Below are positions 30,234 through 38,432 of a stretch of 38,432 nucleotides of DNA, piece after piece (the first letter of the stretch is position 1; each line of letters opens with the position of its first letter). The notes below the pieces were generated by a model, which was given only the letters and a program-made list of their open reading frames with translations, was not told the origin of the DNA and searched no databases. The DNA is from a virus: positions 1 to 38,432 of the IMG/VR virus record IMGVR_UViG_3300003885_000018; one strand, given 5' to 3'. Both the position numbers and the translations under genes were made by a program.

Positions 30234-30643
30234 TGGGTTCAATATATGACGGTTTAATATTGAATGATTTTCCTGCTGATAAGGATAAAAACTCTTATGA
30301 ATATAATGTTCATTTGTTTTTACAAAAACTATTAAGTACATTAAAACTTATTCCTGATGGAAGAGAACCTATATATCAAAAGATATACACCTTAGCAGAT
30401 GACGCTGTAAAGGACAACTCAAGGAGCGGTATTTATATTATCTCAATAGGCGGAGGCTCTAGTTACGCTATTGCTAATGCTAAAAAAGCTTCTGCAATTA
30501 CTTTATTACAAGATAGCGGCGACTTCGCTGCATTAGATACAGACGGTAAATACTGCCTAATAGATAACACTACAGGTATTAGATTGAAAAATAGAATAGG
30601 CTCGGCAAAGAAATTTGCTGTTACAATAATAACTACAGATTAA
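30233..30643 (+). CDS. hypothetical tail-region protein, 136 aa
   Basis: It starts by overlapping the previous stop. The N-terminal half is helical (HLFLQKLLSTLKLIPDGREP), the C-terminal half beta-rich (SAITLLQDSGDFAALDTDGK; GIRLKNRIGSAKKFAVTII). It may be a tail accessory or needle-adaptor protein; no diagnostic motif. The final strand-turn elements resemble virion proteins. Confidence 0.5.
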   Translation: MGSIYDGLILNDFPADKDKNSYEYNVHLFLQKLLSTLKLIPDGREPIYQKIYTLADDAVKDNSRSGIYIISIGGGSSYAIANAKKASAITLLQDSGDFAALDTDGKYCLIDNTTGIRLKNRIGSAKKFAVTIITTD

Positions 30644-30658
30644 TAAAGGAGAGATATT

Positions 30659-31588
30659 ATGGGACTGTTTTCAGACTTTTTCAGAGGCAAAAAAGATAAA
30701 GTAACACTAGAGCCTTTACAGACAGAAACTCAAAAACAAGCAGGGAAAACATTATCTGATATTGTTAAAAGATTTTCTGCGGGATATCAACCCGGAAAGG
30801 AATTTGGTAGAATTTCGGAACTTACATCACCTACATCTTATGAACAACAAGGTTTAGATTATCTTCAAAAATATATAGGTGGTGATGTTCCCCTTACAGG
30901 TATGATGAAACAAGTTAGTGATGTTCTCGGAAAGACTTTAGGGGGAGAGTATGATCCATTTGAATCAAAATATTATGGGTCATTACGAAGGAATGTAGAA
31001 AAAGAACGTAAACAAACCATAAAGCAGCTCAATCAACAGATAAGCAAGGCAGGTTTAGGCGGCTCAAGTTTTAGAGCAGGAAAATTGGGAGATATACAAC
31101 AAGAGAGTTTTGATAGAGTTTCTGACATAATGGCTAAATTGCAAGAAGAAGAAAGACAAAATCAACTCAAGGCTATTATTACAGGAATGGATTTTTCTAA
31201 AACTCAAGAAGCATTGCATACTCAAAAGTTATCTAATATATTTGGCTTCGGTTCTTTACCAAGAGAATTGGCAGGAGTAGGGTATCAAGATTTTTTAAGA
31301 AAGCAAGGTGAGTTTTCAGATATACCACAAATAGCACAGAATTTATTTGGAACCAATGTTCCATTTGGAGTTAAAGAATTAGAGTTTAGACAGCCATCAG
31401 GGTTGAATAGAGTATCAAATATTTTAGGTGATGTTGCTTCAATAGGTTCATCTCTGAGCGATATATTTCCCGGGATGGGAGGAAAAATAAGCAAGAAGAT
31501 TGGCAGTTTCTTTAAATCAAGAAAATCAGCCTTTGGTGGGGGAAACAGCGGAACAACAACTGGTGGTGGCTATGCGAGATATACATAG
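30659..31588 (+). CDS. putative internal/ejection protein, 309 aa
   Basis: AAAGGAGAGATATT precedes the ATG. Helical segments rich in Lys/Gln (NVEKERKQTIKQLNQQISKA; VSDIMAKLQEEERQNQLKAI) are followed by a Gly/Ser-rich C-terminal end (GGGNSGTTTGGGYARYT). Such proteins, placed before the giant virion enzyme, commonly are ejection proteins of podoviruses (P22 gp7/gp20 position). No enzymatic motif seen. Confidence 0.6.
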   Translation: MGLFSDFFRGKKDKVTLEPLQTETQKQAGKTLSDIVKRFSAGYQPGKEFGRISELTSPTSYEQQGLDYLQKYIGGDVPLTGMMKQVSDVLGKTLGGEYDPFESKYYGSLRRNVEKERKQTIKQLNQQISKAGLGGSSFRAGKLGDIQQESFDRVSDIMAKLQEEERQNQLKAIITGMDFSKTQEALHTQKLSNIFGFGSLPRELAGVGYQDFLRKQGEFSDIPQIAQNLFGTNVPFGVKELEFRQPSGLNRVSNILGDVASIGSSLSDIFPGMGGKISKKIGSFFKSRKSAFGGGNSGTTTGGGYARYT

Positions 31589-31606
31589 AATAAAAGGAGA
31601 TAAAAT

Positions 31607-32275
31607 ATGGCAAGTGTAAGCGATTTAATAAAAATAGTACAGTTTAAACAACAAGAAAAGGCACAAAGCCCTCTTAGTGGGTTAAGCACTCAATTAGAAA
31701 ATATAGCAACTCAGGTAAAACGGCAAAATGAGAATAGAAGAAAAAAAGAAATGCAGAGTAGGCTCTCAGATATATTAATGAAAAATGATAAAAGCAACTT
31801 TGAACCTACTTTTAAAGTTGACGAATCTGGTGCCATAAATGTAACTTTTAAATCTAAGGGTAAAGCTGGGTTTGCAAGCGAATTTCAAAAGTCTATTAAA
31901 TCGGTAAAATCTGGGGAAACTACGCTTGACGAAGAAATTGCAAGACTTGTAGAAGATTATCCCAAGCAATATAATTTACAAGCGGATAAACATTTTAGGA
32001 AAGTTACAGGAGCAGATGAAAAATACGATGAAGATACTTTTGAAAAAGACACTACCAAAGAGCCATTGGTAGAACTCCGGGCAGAAGGATTTGGCAGGAT
32101 AGGTAAAGGTGCTAAGTATGAAGAAGCTGTAGAAGTTTATGGAAAAGAAGGTACTGATAAAATACTTGATATTATACGTGATTTACAGTCAAAAGGGAAA
32201 ACATTTGACAAAATAAGCAAATTAATGAAAGATAAAAAAATTAATTCTAATTTCTTTCTGAAATATTATAGATGA
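31607..32275 (+). CDS. putative internal virion protein, 222 aa
   Basis: The N-terminal 60 residues are helical (LIKIVQFKQQEKAQSPLSGL; ATQVKRQNENRRKKEMQSRL), the middle has a short beta part (INVTFKSKGKAGFASEFQKS), and the end is helical (TDKILDIIRDLQSKGKTFDK). It lies directly before the giant protein, separated by one base, probably coupled. Likely an ejection protein or scaffold partner; no known domain. Confidence 0.55.
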   Translation: MASVSDLIKIVQFKQQEKAQSPLSGLSTQLENIATQVKRQNENRRKKEMQSRLSDILMKNDKSNFEPTFKVDESGAINVTFKSKGKAGFASEFQKSIKSVKSGETTLDEEIARLVEDYPKQYNLQADKHFRKVTGADEKYDEDTFEKDTTKEPLVELRAEGFGRIGKGAKYEEAVEVYGKEGTDKILDIIRDLQSKGKTFDKISKLMKDKKINSNFFLKYYR

Positions 32276-32276
32276 T

Positions 32277-35200
32277 ATGGGAAATCCATTTGCAAATATT
32301 GTACAAAATAGCCCTAGCACTTTTGGCAAAAAAACAAAAACATTTGAAGGGTGGAGAAGTAAGCCTTATCAAGACCCCGGAGGCAGCAATAGATCTATAG
32401 CTTGGGGTTTTAATATTGATGAACCAAGCGTAGCAACCCTTTTATCTCCAGATGTGTTAGCAGGAAAAAGAGACATAACAAAAGAAGAAGCTGAACCAAT
32501 ATTTCGGCTTAAATATCAGCAAGCTCAAAGTGAAGCAGGTACATATTTAGGTGGAAACCTTATTAACGAAATTCCTGAAGAGGCTAAAGACGTAATAGTT
32601 GATTTAACTTACAATATGGGGTATCCAACTATTTCAGAATTTAAAAATCTTAGACAGGCTATAGAAAATAAAGATTGGAATAAGGCAGCAGACGAATTAG
32701 AAAATAGTAATTGGTACAAGCAAACAGGAAATAGGGCAAAAACTCATGTTAATACTCTAAGGAAATTAGCACTTAAAAAGAATGATCAACAATCTTCATT
32801 GATTGACTTTTTCCTACCTTCCGCTCAAGCAAAAGAGATAAATAACCCCTTTAAAGCCATAGTCACTAAAGATACTGAAAATCCATTTTCTGAGGTAATC
32901 GCTTCTGATAATTCTTTTTCTGAAATCTCTAAAATTACCGAAGATACCAAAAAGAAAAAATCTTTGTTGAATGATATTTATTATGGTGTTCAATCGGGAA
33001 TATCAAGAACTTGGGCTAATGTGTGGAGAACTCCTGCGGCCGTTTATGATATAATCTCTATGCCTACTAATTTTATGTTGAAAGTAATAGGCAAGCCGGA
33101 ATGGCAAGCTAAATCTCCTGATTGGCTAATGAATAATCCTATGGCTAAATGGAATGATTATTTTGCTAACGAGTTTGAGAAAGAAATTACTCCAACCAAA
33201 ACATTGGAAGAAGCTTTTGAAACTAAAGATTTTGATAATATTGGTAGACACTTAGCAATACAGGTTGCTAAAAATGCCCCTCAGCAATTAGCACTAATAG
33301 CTAGTTATATGGTAGGTTATCCGGGAACAGGTTTAGCCGGAATGGGTTTGTTACAAGCTACTCAAGCTTTACAGGAAACCAGAGATAAAGACCCTGCTAT
33401 GAGTGCATACAACGCCCTAGCGCAAGGCGTGATAGAGGTAGGGTTTGAAAGCATAGGTATTGGCATAATAAGCAATTGGAGTAAAGTTTTAAGAAAAAGT
33501 TTTGGCACTAAAAATGCTTTAAAAATAATCGGTGATGTTTTCAAGACGATAATTAACTCTATAGCAGGTGAAGGATGGAGTGAAGGATTAACATCTTTAG
33601 CCCAAGACTTCTCAAGTTTTGTTACTGGAATGAATGATAAAGCTATGAAGGGTTCATTGCCGAGGGCCTTTGAGAGTGCGGCAGTAGGAGCAATATCAGG
33701 GGGGTTATTGACGGGCCCCGCAGCTATAGGAACAGGCATAAAAAGCGCCGAATACAAGAAACTCTCTGATATAGAGCAAAGACAGCCAGAGAACATTGTA
33801 GAAACCCTTCAAATTAAGCCAGAACAAGCCGAAATTGAAGAGTTAAAGCCTAAAGCCGAGCCAAAGACGATTGAGGCAGAAAATGCTCTTATAGAGGAAG
33901 CTAAGAAGTTTGGAGTAAGATATAGTCCAGAAATAAAAGATAAAGTAATTAAACTTTATTCACAAGGGAAATCGTCAACACAAATTTCAAGTGAATTGGG
34001 GATTAGTTCATCTGCTATCTTGAATATTGCTGATAAAGCTGGGATTAAAAGAACGATTAGTCAATCTAAAATATTATATGAAAAAGATATTCCAAAAGTT
34101 ATTGAATTATACAAACAAGGAAAAAGTATTTATAAAATTGGGGAAGATTTAAGCCTTGCTCCTTCTTCTATCGCAAGGTGGGTTAAAGAAGCCGGTATAA
34201 CAAGAACAGCAAGCGAAGCACAAGGAGCAAAATCGGAAGATATTATAAAAGCAATAGACTTATATAAAAGTGGCAAAAGCACTATCGAGATAGGCAAAGA
34301 GTTAGGGTATAGTAAAGGTGCGATATGGAGATGGGTTAATAATGTTGGTGAAAATAGAAGTCAAAGCGAAGCTCGTTCAATTCTTGCCGAAGAAGGAAGA
34401 TTAAATTTACGAAGTGTAAAAAGTAGTGTAAAAACCAAATCTGGAGAAATTAAAGCAGATAGTGCTTATGAGGCGGCGAGAATTAAACAATTAGATAAAG
34501 ACAATAATGTTATTGAAATAAAAAGAGCAAAAAGAATACCTTTCGGCAATAAGTCATATATACCTGATTTAGAAATTAAATATTCTGATGGAAAAATAAT
34601 CATAGAAGAAATAAAAGCAGATTATAAGAAAGGTGATGAAAATGTAATTGCTAAAGAAAAAGCCGCAAAGGAATACTATAAAGATAAAAATATTGAATAT
34701 CGTATAATTACCGAAAATGATATAGGTATAAATGCTTTTTCAAATATTCATATAGATGATTTGACTTTTACAAACGAAGTTGACAAATCCAGATTTAATC
34801 AAGCCATCAAAAGCGTAAGAGCTATTTTATCTAAACAGCAAGCGCAGATTAAACCTTCCCCTTCACCCGGAGTATCCGGAGTATATGGATATACAGTACC
34901 TGCAGGAATAGTTGCAGAAGGCGGTTATGGTACTATAGAACCAAACGAGAAAGCAACTAGAGAAAAGATAGCCAAAACTGACTATTCTAAGATAGCAGAG
35001 GATATACCTGTTCAAGAGTTCAGTGTTGTAGATGAGGTATTGAAGATTACATCGCCGGCAGAGCGCAAAGGTGCTTTAATTGGAAAGAAAGTTCTCCGTA
35101 AAAACATAGCTGACTTAGCACATAAAGATGTTGCTGCAGTAGAAACTTTGAAAAAAACGCATAAGGCTTTTAAGTGGATGAATAAAGAAGATAGTTTAGA

Positions 35201-38051
35201 CTTTATAGATAGAGTAGAAACAGGTAAAACACAAATTACTAAAGAACTACAAACTATTTCTGATACATTCAGAAGTTTGCTTGACGGTAGACGAACAGAT
35301 ATTCAAAATCTAGGCAAAGGACACTTAGAGAGTTTTGTTGAAAACTACTTCCCTCATATATGGAAAGACCCTAAGAAAGCCAAGAATGTTATTTCTGCCA
35401 TAATGGGGAAGAAAAGACTTGAGGGTACAAAGTCTTTTTTAAAGAAACGGGTTATTGTATCTGTTAAAGACGGAGTAAAAAGAGGGCTTGAGCCTGTTAG
35501 TGATAACCCTGTTGATTTAGTTCTTCTAAAACTTCACGAAATGGATAGGTATATTATGGCTCAAAACATAATTAAAGAATTAAAAACAAGAGGATTGATT
35601 AAGTTTGTTTATTCACGTGGAGGCAAAAAACCTGATGGATATGTTACGATAGATGATAATGCTTTTACTGTGTATATGCCGCCAGAGATTACAAAGAAAG
35701 ATTATTATGATCAGATAGTAGTAGACCAAATGGTAGATATAGCAAGGTCTTTAGATATAGACACAAAGCGTTTTGTAAGCATAGGGGGCAAAAGAGTAGG
35801 TTACGCTCAATGGTTTCCCGGACAAGAGAAAGGAGAGAAGATAAGGACAAAGTTTGCTTCTCCTGAGAGTGTATTAGCTCATGAGATAGGGCATATATTA
35901 GGAATAAGATACAATCTTTATGCTTTATTGGGTAGAAGAAATGACGGAGAGTGGAAGGTACACAAAGCAGGGAAGAGTAAAGGAAAAAGATATTTTAGTC
36001 CTTCAAAAGAAGCTATTGAATATAGACGGAAGATAGATAGTCAATGGCGAGCATTATCAGACGCAAGAGCTAAAGGCCTTGATCCAAAGAAATATCCCGG
36101 GTTTTATAAATATATTAGAAACGCGAGAGAAAAAGAAGCTGTTATGCTTGAGGCTATGATACATGCCCCTAATGAGTTTAGAAGGGCAGCCCCTGACTTG
36201 TACAAAGTATTTACGGCCTTTCTTAATAGCCACGCTGAATTGCGCCCGATATTAGACATCAGGTCTTCTTTGGTATTAGGAGAGAATGAAGCTAAAATAA
36301 AAGTTCCCGGGTTCACAACATTAGGAAGGTATTACGTTCCTGAACCAGTAGGGACTTTACTAAATAATTATCTTTCCTCCGGGCTTAGAAATAATAAAAA
36401 TAAATTAGTATCAAGTGGATATAATATACTTCGCGGAGCAGGCAATGTATTAAACCAAGCTCAATTAGCATTCAGTCTATTTCATGGATTAAATGTTACC
36501 TCTGATATGGCTGCTTCTACTTTTGGGTTGGGCTTAAGGAGAATGTTCATTAAAGGTCAAAGGTTTAAAGGAATTACAGATATACTATCTGTTCCTGTTG
36601 CTCCGATTATGGCCATATGGAATGGCACAAGGATAAGAAAAGCATACACTCAACAGTTAAAATCAATTACTGATCCGAAGATGAGGCAAATGGTAGAAGC
36701 TATTATTGCAGCCGGCGGTAGAGACAGGATGGACACTTTTTATTATAACAACCAGATTAAAGCATTAGAACAGACCTTTAAAGACATAGTAAAAGGTAAT
36801 GCCTTCACTAAAGTAAAAAGTAGCCTAAAACTCCCTTTTAATTTATTCGGTGCAACATTAGAGATGGTAGCAAAACCTTTAATGGAATGGTATGTACCTA
36901 CTGGAAAGATAGGATTGTTTTCTAAGCTGGCCCAACATGAAATGGAGAGGGCGGAGGCAGGGCAAATAAGTCAAGAGCAATTATGGGAAAGATTAACCCA
37001 AGTTTGGGATAGTGTAGATAATCGTATGGGGCAATTGATATATGATAATTTGTTTTGGGAAAAAACAATGAAAGATACTCTTATGTTATCCATTAGAAGC
37101 GTTGGTTGGAATTTAGGATCGTGGAGAGAGTTTGGCGGTTCGGCTGTAGATATAGTAACTACTCAGGAAAGAATCAACAGAGGCGATATTTGGCTAAGCC
37201 ATAAAATGGCGTACACAATAGGAGCAATTACTATCTATGCTGCACTAGGAGCAATGATACAGTATATATTAACAGGAGAACCCCCAGAGGAAGCAAGGGA
37301 TTATTTTTTTCCAAAAACAGGTAAGAAGAATCCTGACGAATCAGATGAGAGGATTTCTTTACCTACTTATGCAAAAGATTGGTATGCTTGGTCTCATCAA
37401 CCGGTAAAAACCTTAATACATAAAGTACATCCTCTTTGGGGCCTAGTAGGAGATCTAGCCACAAATAAAGATTATTTCAATGTAGAAGTTAGGCATACAG
37501 ATGATTCCTTACTTAAACAAGCAAATCAGGCAATTGCTCATATAGGGGAAAGCTTTAAATCAATATCTTTAAGGAATTATGAGAAAATGGAGAGAGTATC
37601 TCCCAGAGATAAAAGAAATTTTTGGATTTCAATTACAGGCATATCTTCAGCACCTTCTTATATAACTAAAAGCCCTGCTCAAAAATTGATGACACGTCTT
37701 ATCGTTGAAAGAATACCGCCTAAAGCTAAAACTAAAGAACAGTTTGAAAGATCAACATATCGGAGAACTTTAAAGAATCGTCTTCGTAAAGGTGAGAGAA
37801 TTGATAATAATGAAGCTCGAAAAATACTAGGAATGGAATCATATAAAAGACTGAGAAAAGAAGCGGAAAAATCGCCTTTCGCTGATTCCTTTAATAGACT
37901 TGGAATCAAAGATGCACTAAGCGTTTATACCATAGCTACAAAAGAAGAGAGAAGGCAAGTAAGGAAGATACTAAGAGGAAAGTATAATAGGGCCAAGCCG
38001 TATACTAAGACAAAAGATATAAGAGATTTATATAGAGAATTAATTTTTTAA
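32277..38051 (+). CDS. giant multidomain virion/polyvalent protein, 1924 aa
   Basis: Residues 15-165 are a GH24-type lysozyme with FEGWRSKPYQD (Glu24 and Asp33 spaced as in T4 lysozyme) and WYKQTGNRA. Residues about 335-490 have hydrophobic helices (AVGAISGGLLTGPAAIGTG). Residues 543-700 are three HTH repeats (IKLYSQGKSSTQISSELGIS; IELYKQGKSIYKIGEDLSLA; IDLYKSGKSTIEIGKELGYS). Residues 718-818 are a PD-(D/E)XK nuclease (Glu732, Asp764, Glu778-x-Lys780). HEIGH at 1202-1206 is a zincin motif, and a late hydrophobic helix lies near 1645. It would drill the wall and enter the host with the DNA. The HTH-nuclease block looks inserted. Confidence 0.85.
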   Translation: MGNPFANIVQNSPSTFGKKTKTFEGWRSKPYQDPGGSNRSIAWGFNIDEPSVATLLSPDVLAGKRDITKEEAEPIFRLKYQQAQSEAGTYLGGNLINEIPEEAKDVIVDLTYNMGYPTISEFKNLRQAIENKDWNKAADELENSNWYKQTGNRAKTHVNTLRKLALKKNDQQSSLIDFFLPSAQAKEINNPFKAIVTKDTENPFSEVIASDNSFSEISKITEDTKKKKSLLNDIYYGVQSGISRTWANVWRTPAAVYDIISMPTNFMLKVIGKPEWQAKSPDWLMNNPMAKWNDYFANEFEKEITPTKTLEEAFETKDFDNIGRHLAIQVAKNAPQQLALIASYMVGYPGTGLAGMGLLQATQALQETRDKDPAMSAYNALAQGVIEVGFESIGIGIISNWSKVLRKSFGTKNALKIIGDVFKTIINSIAGEGWSEGLTSLAQDFSSFVTGMNDKAMKGSLPRAFESAAVGAISGGLLTGPAAIGTGIKSAEYKKLSDIEQRQPENIVETLQIKPEQAEIEELKPKAEPKTIEAENALIEEAKKFGVRYSPEIKDKVIKLYSQGKSSTQISSELGISSSAILNIADKAGIKRTISQSKILYEKDIPKVIELYKQGKSIYKIGEDLSLAPSSIARWVKEAGITRTASEAQGAKSEDIIKAIDLYKSGKSTIEIGKELGYSKGAIWRWVNNVGENRSQSEARSILAEEGRLNLRSVKSSVKTKSGEIKADSAYEAARIKQLDKDNNVIEIKRAKRIPFGNKSYIPDLEIKYSDGKIIIEEIKADYKKGDENVIAKEKAAKEYYKDKNIEYRIITENDIGINAFSNIHIDDLTFTNEVDKSRFNQAIKSVRAILSKQQAQIKPSPSPGVSGVYGYTVPAGIVAEGGYGTIEPNEKATREKIAKTDYSKIAEDIPVQEFSVVDEVLKITSPAERKGALIGKKVLRKNIADLAHKDVAAVETLKKTHKAFKWMNKEDSLDFIDRVETGKTQITKELQTISDTFRSLLDGRRTDIQNLGKGHLESFVENYFPHIWKDPKKAKNVISAIMGKKRLEGTKSFLKKRVIVSVKDGVKRGLEPVSDNPVDLVLLKLHEMDRYIMAQNIIKELKTRGLIKFVYSRGGKKPDGYVTIDDNAFTVYMPPEITKKDYYDQIVVDQMVDIARSLDIDTKRFVSIGGKRVGYAQWFPGQEKGEKIRTKFASPESVLAHEIGHILGIRYNLYALLGRRNDGEWKVHKAGKSKGKRYFSPSKEAIEYRRKIDSQWRALSDARAKGLDPKKYPGFYKYIRNAREKEAVMLEAMIHAPNEFRRAAPDLYKVFTAFLNSHAELRPILDIRSSLVLGENEAKIKVPGFTTLGRYYVPEPVGTLLNNYLSSGLRNNKNKLVSSGYNILRGAGNVLNQAQLAFSLFHGLNVTSDMAASTFGLGLRRMFIKGQRFKGITDILSVPVAPIMAIWNGTRIRKAYTQQLKSITDPKMRQMVEAIIAAGGRDRMDTFYYNNQIKALEQTFKDIVKGNAFTKVKSSLKLPFNLFGATLEMVAKPLMEWYVPTGKIGLFSKLAQHEMERAEAGQISQEQLWERLTQVWDSVDNRMGQLIYDNLFWEKTMKDTLMLSIRSVGWNLGSWREFGGSAVDIVTTQERINRGDIWLSHKMAYTIGAITIYAALGAMIQYILTGEPPEEARDYFFPKTGKKNPDESDERISLPTYAKDWYAWSHQPVKTLIHKVHPLWGLVGDLATNKDYFNVEVRHTDDSLLKQANQAIAHIGESFKSISLRNYEKMERVSPRDKRNFWISITGISSAPSYITKSPAQKLMTRLIVERIPPKAKTKEQFERSTYRRTLKNRLRKGERIDNNEARKILGMESYKRLRKEAEKSPFADSFNRLGIKDALSVYTIATKEERRQVRKILRGKYNRAKPYTKTKDIRDLYRELIF

Positions 38052-38239
38052 TTATTTTTCCCACAAATAACATATCCCCTAAGCGCAGGTTTTTCAATAA
38101 TATAATGCTTTTCAACTACTTCAATATGTTTATGAGATTCTAATTTTCTCATTCTCCATTCCCATTCCGAACCCATAGAATTAATAATTACCAAGAAGGT
38201 AACACATATACCTATCAGAATCCCAATACATACTTTCAT
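38048..38239 (-). CDS. 63-residue one-helix membrane protein
   Basis: GAGAGGTGAAGA precedes the ATG at 38239. CIGILIGICVTFLVIINSMG forms a signal-anchor helix, followed by a polar, His/Glu/Lys-rich tail with a final VICGKNN. It is the last gene of the leftward operon when the circle is closed and overlaps the stop of the giant late gene by four bases, so the two operons converge without a spacer. A spanin-like or inhibitor role is possible. Confidence 0.55.
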   Translation of the reverse strand: MKVCIGILIGICVTFLVIINSMGSEWEWRMRKLESHKHIEVVEKHYIIEKPALRGYVICGKNN

Positions 38240-38251
38240 TCTTCACCTCTC

Positions 38252-38432
38252 TTATTTCAATCCAAAATCCTTAATCATATCAAACTTCCAATATGGCCTT
38301 AAAAATTTATATGCCTTATATCCAATATATCCAATATATCTAATATATCCAATATTACACAATATCCACAAGGCGTGAATAATTATTGCTGCTGCTAAGA
38401 TTTTGCCGAATGTGTCATAGGGTCTTATTTTT
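38252..38432 (-). CDS. C-terminal and main part of junction-spanning membrane protein
   Basis: This is the part of the frame described at 1-99 that lies on the right edge; its first eight bases are cut by the window end. Tyr/Ile/Gly repeats come from a nine-base repeat (CCAATATAT class, 38319-38350). It ends in TAA, followed by the ribosome site of the 63-residue gene. Confidence 0.5.
   Translation of the reverse strand, partial: KIRPYDTFGKILAAAIIIHALWILCNIGYIRYIGYIGYKAYKFLRPYWKFDMIKDFGLK
38342..38432. repeat. terminal direct repeat, right copy
   Basis: Identical to bases 1-91; see that entry. The unique genome length would be 38,341 bases. Confidence 0.95.

Noticed and set aside
33900-34740. 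Intein in the giant protein
   Set aside because: No Cys/Ser at the start, no block F/G or His-Asn end around the nuclease block.

Overview
The window is a complete or nearly complete tailed-phage genome from an AT-rich, uncultivated-looking source. The first 91 bases are repeated exactly at the end (1-91 = 38342-38432), and one reading frame runs leftward through that junction. The molecule is therefore circular or circularly permuted, with about 38,341 unique bases. The portal, capsid, propeller-like tail-protein and giant internal-protein set, with no tape measure and no sheath, suggests a short-tailed (P22/N4-like, podovirus-type) particle. I see no integrase, tRNA, CRISPR array or reverse transcriptase. 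The host is probably a diderm bacterium: there are Sec signal peptides, a lipoprotein, strong Shine-Dalgarno sites and an O-antigen polymerase/ligase-like membrane protein. I cannot name the host.

Layout: transcription diverges from a gene-poor region at about 12.5-13.0 kb. Leftward (minus strand) lie the early genes: a DUF4373-type replication protein, a DnaB-type helicase broken into two genes by a split intein, an ERF-type annealing protein, a PD-(D/E)XK nuclease, SSB, NinB-like and NinG-like recombination proteins, an HTH regulator, coiled-coil proteins and a tail of very small zinc-ribbon or one-helix proteins. These continue through the circular junction to about 38.05 kb. Rightward (plus strand) lie the late genes: small and large terminase, portal, acidic scaffold-like protein, major capsid, small virion-like proteins, a Wzy/WaaL-like membrane protein, signal-peptide fibre-like proteins, a permuted papain-like hydrolase, a tail adaptor, a propeller-like tail protein and a 1924-residue multidomain protein. 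That protein carries a lysozyme domain, three HTH repeats, a PD-(D/E)XK nuclease and an HEIGH metallopeptidase motif.

The striking theme is invasion by homing-type endonucleases. There are five HNH genes, one NUMOD-only remnant inside the fractured helicase, and one nuclease module embedded in the giant virion protein. Several sit near gene starts and leave 5' remnants (ninG-like; the fibre gene at 26.2 kb; possibly the tail gene at 28.7 kb). The two HNH genes in the late region lie antisense and in exact codon register with open plus-strand frames. This means they contain no TTA, CTA or TCA codons, and one of them seems to have been inserted after codon 3 of a secreted fibre gene without closing its frame. 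I judge this antisense, frame-preserving insertion, together with the fractured helicase, to be the most novel content of the window.
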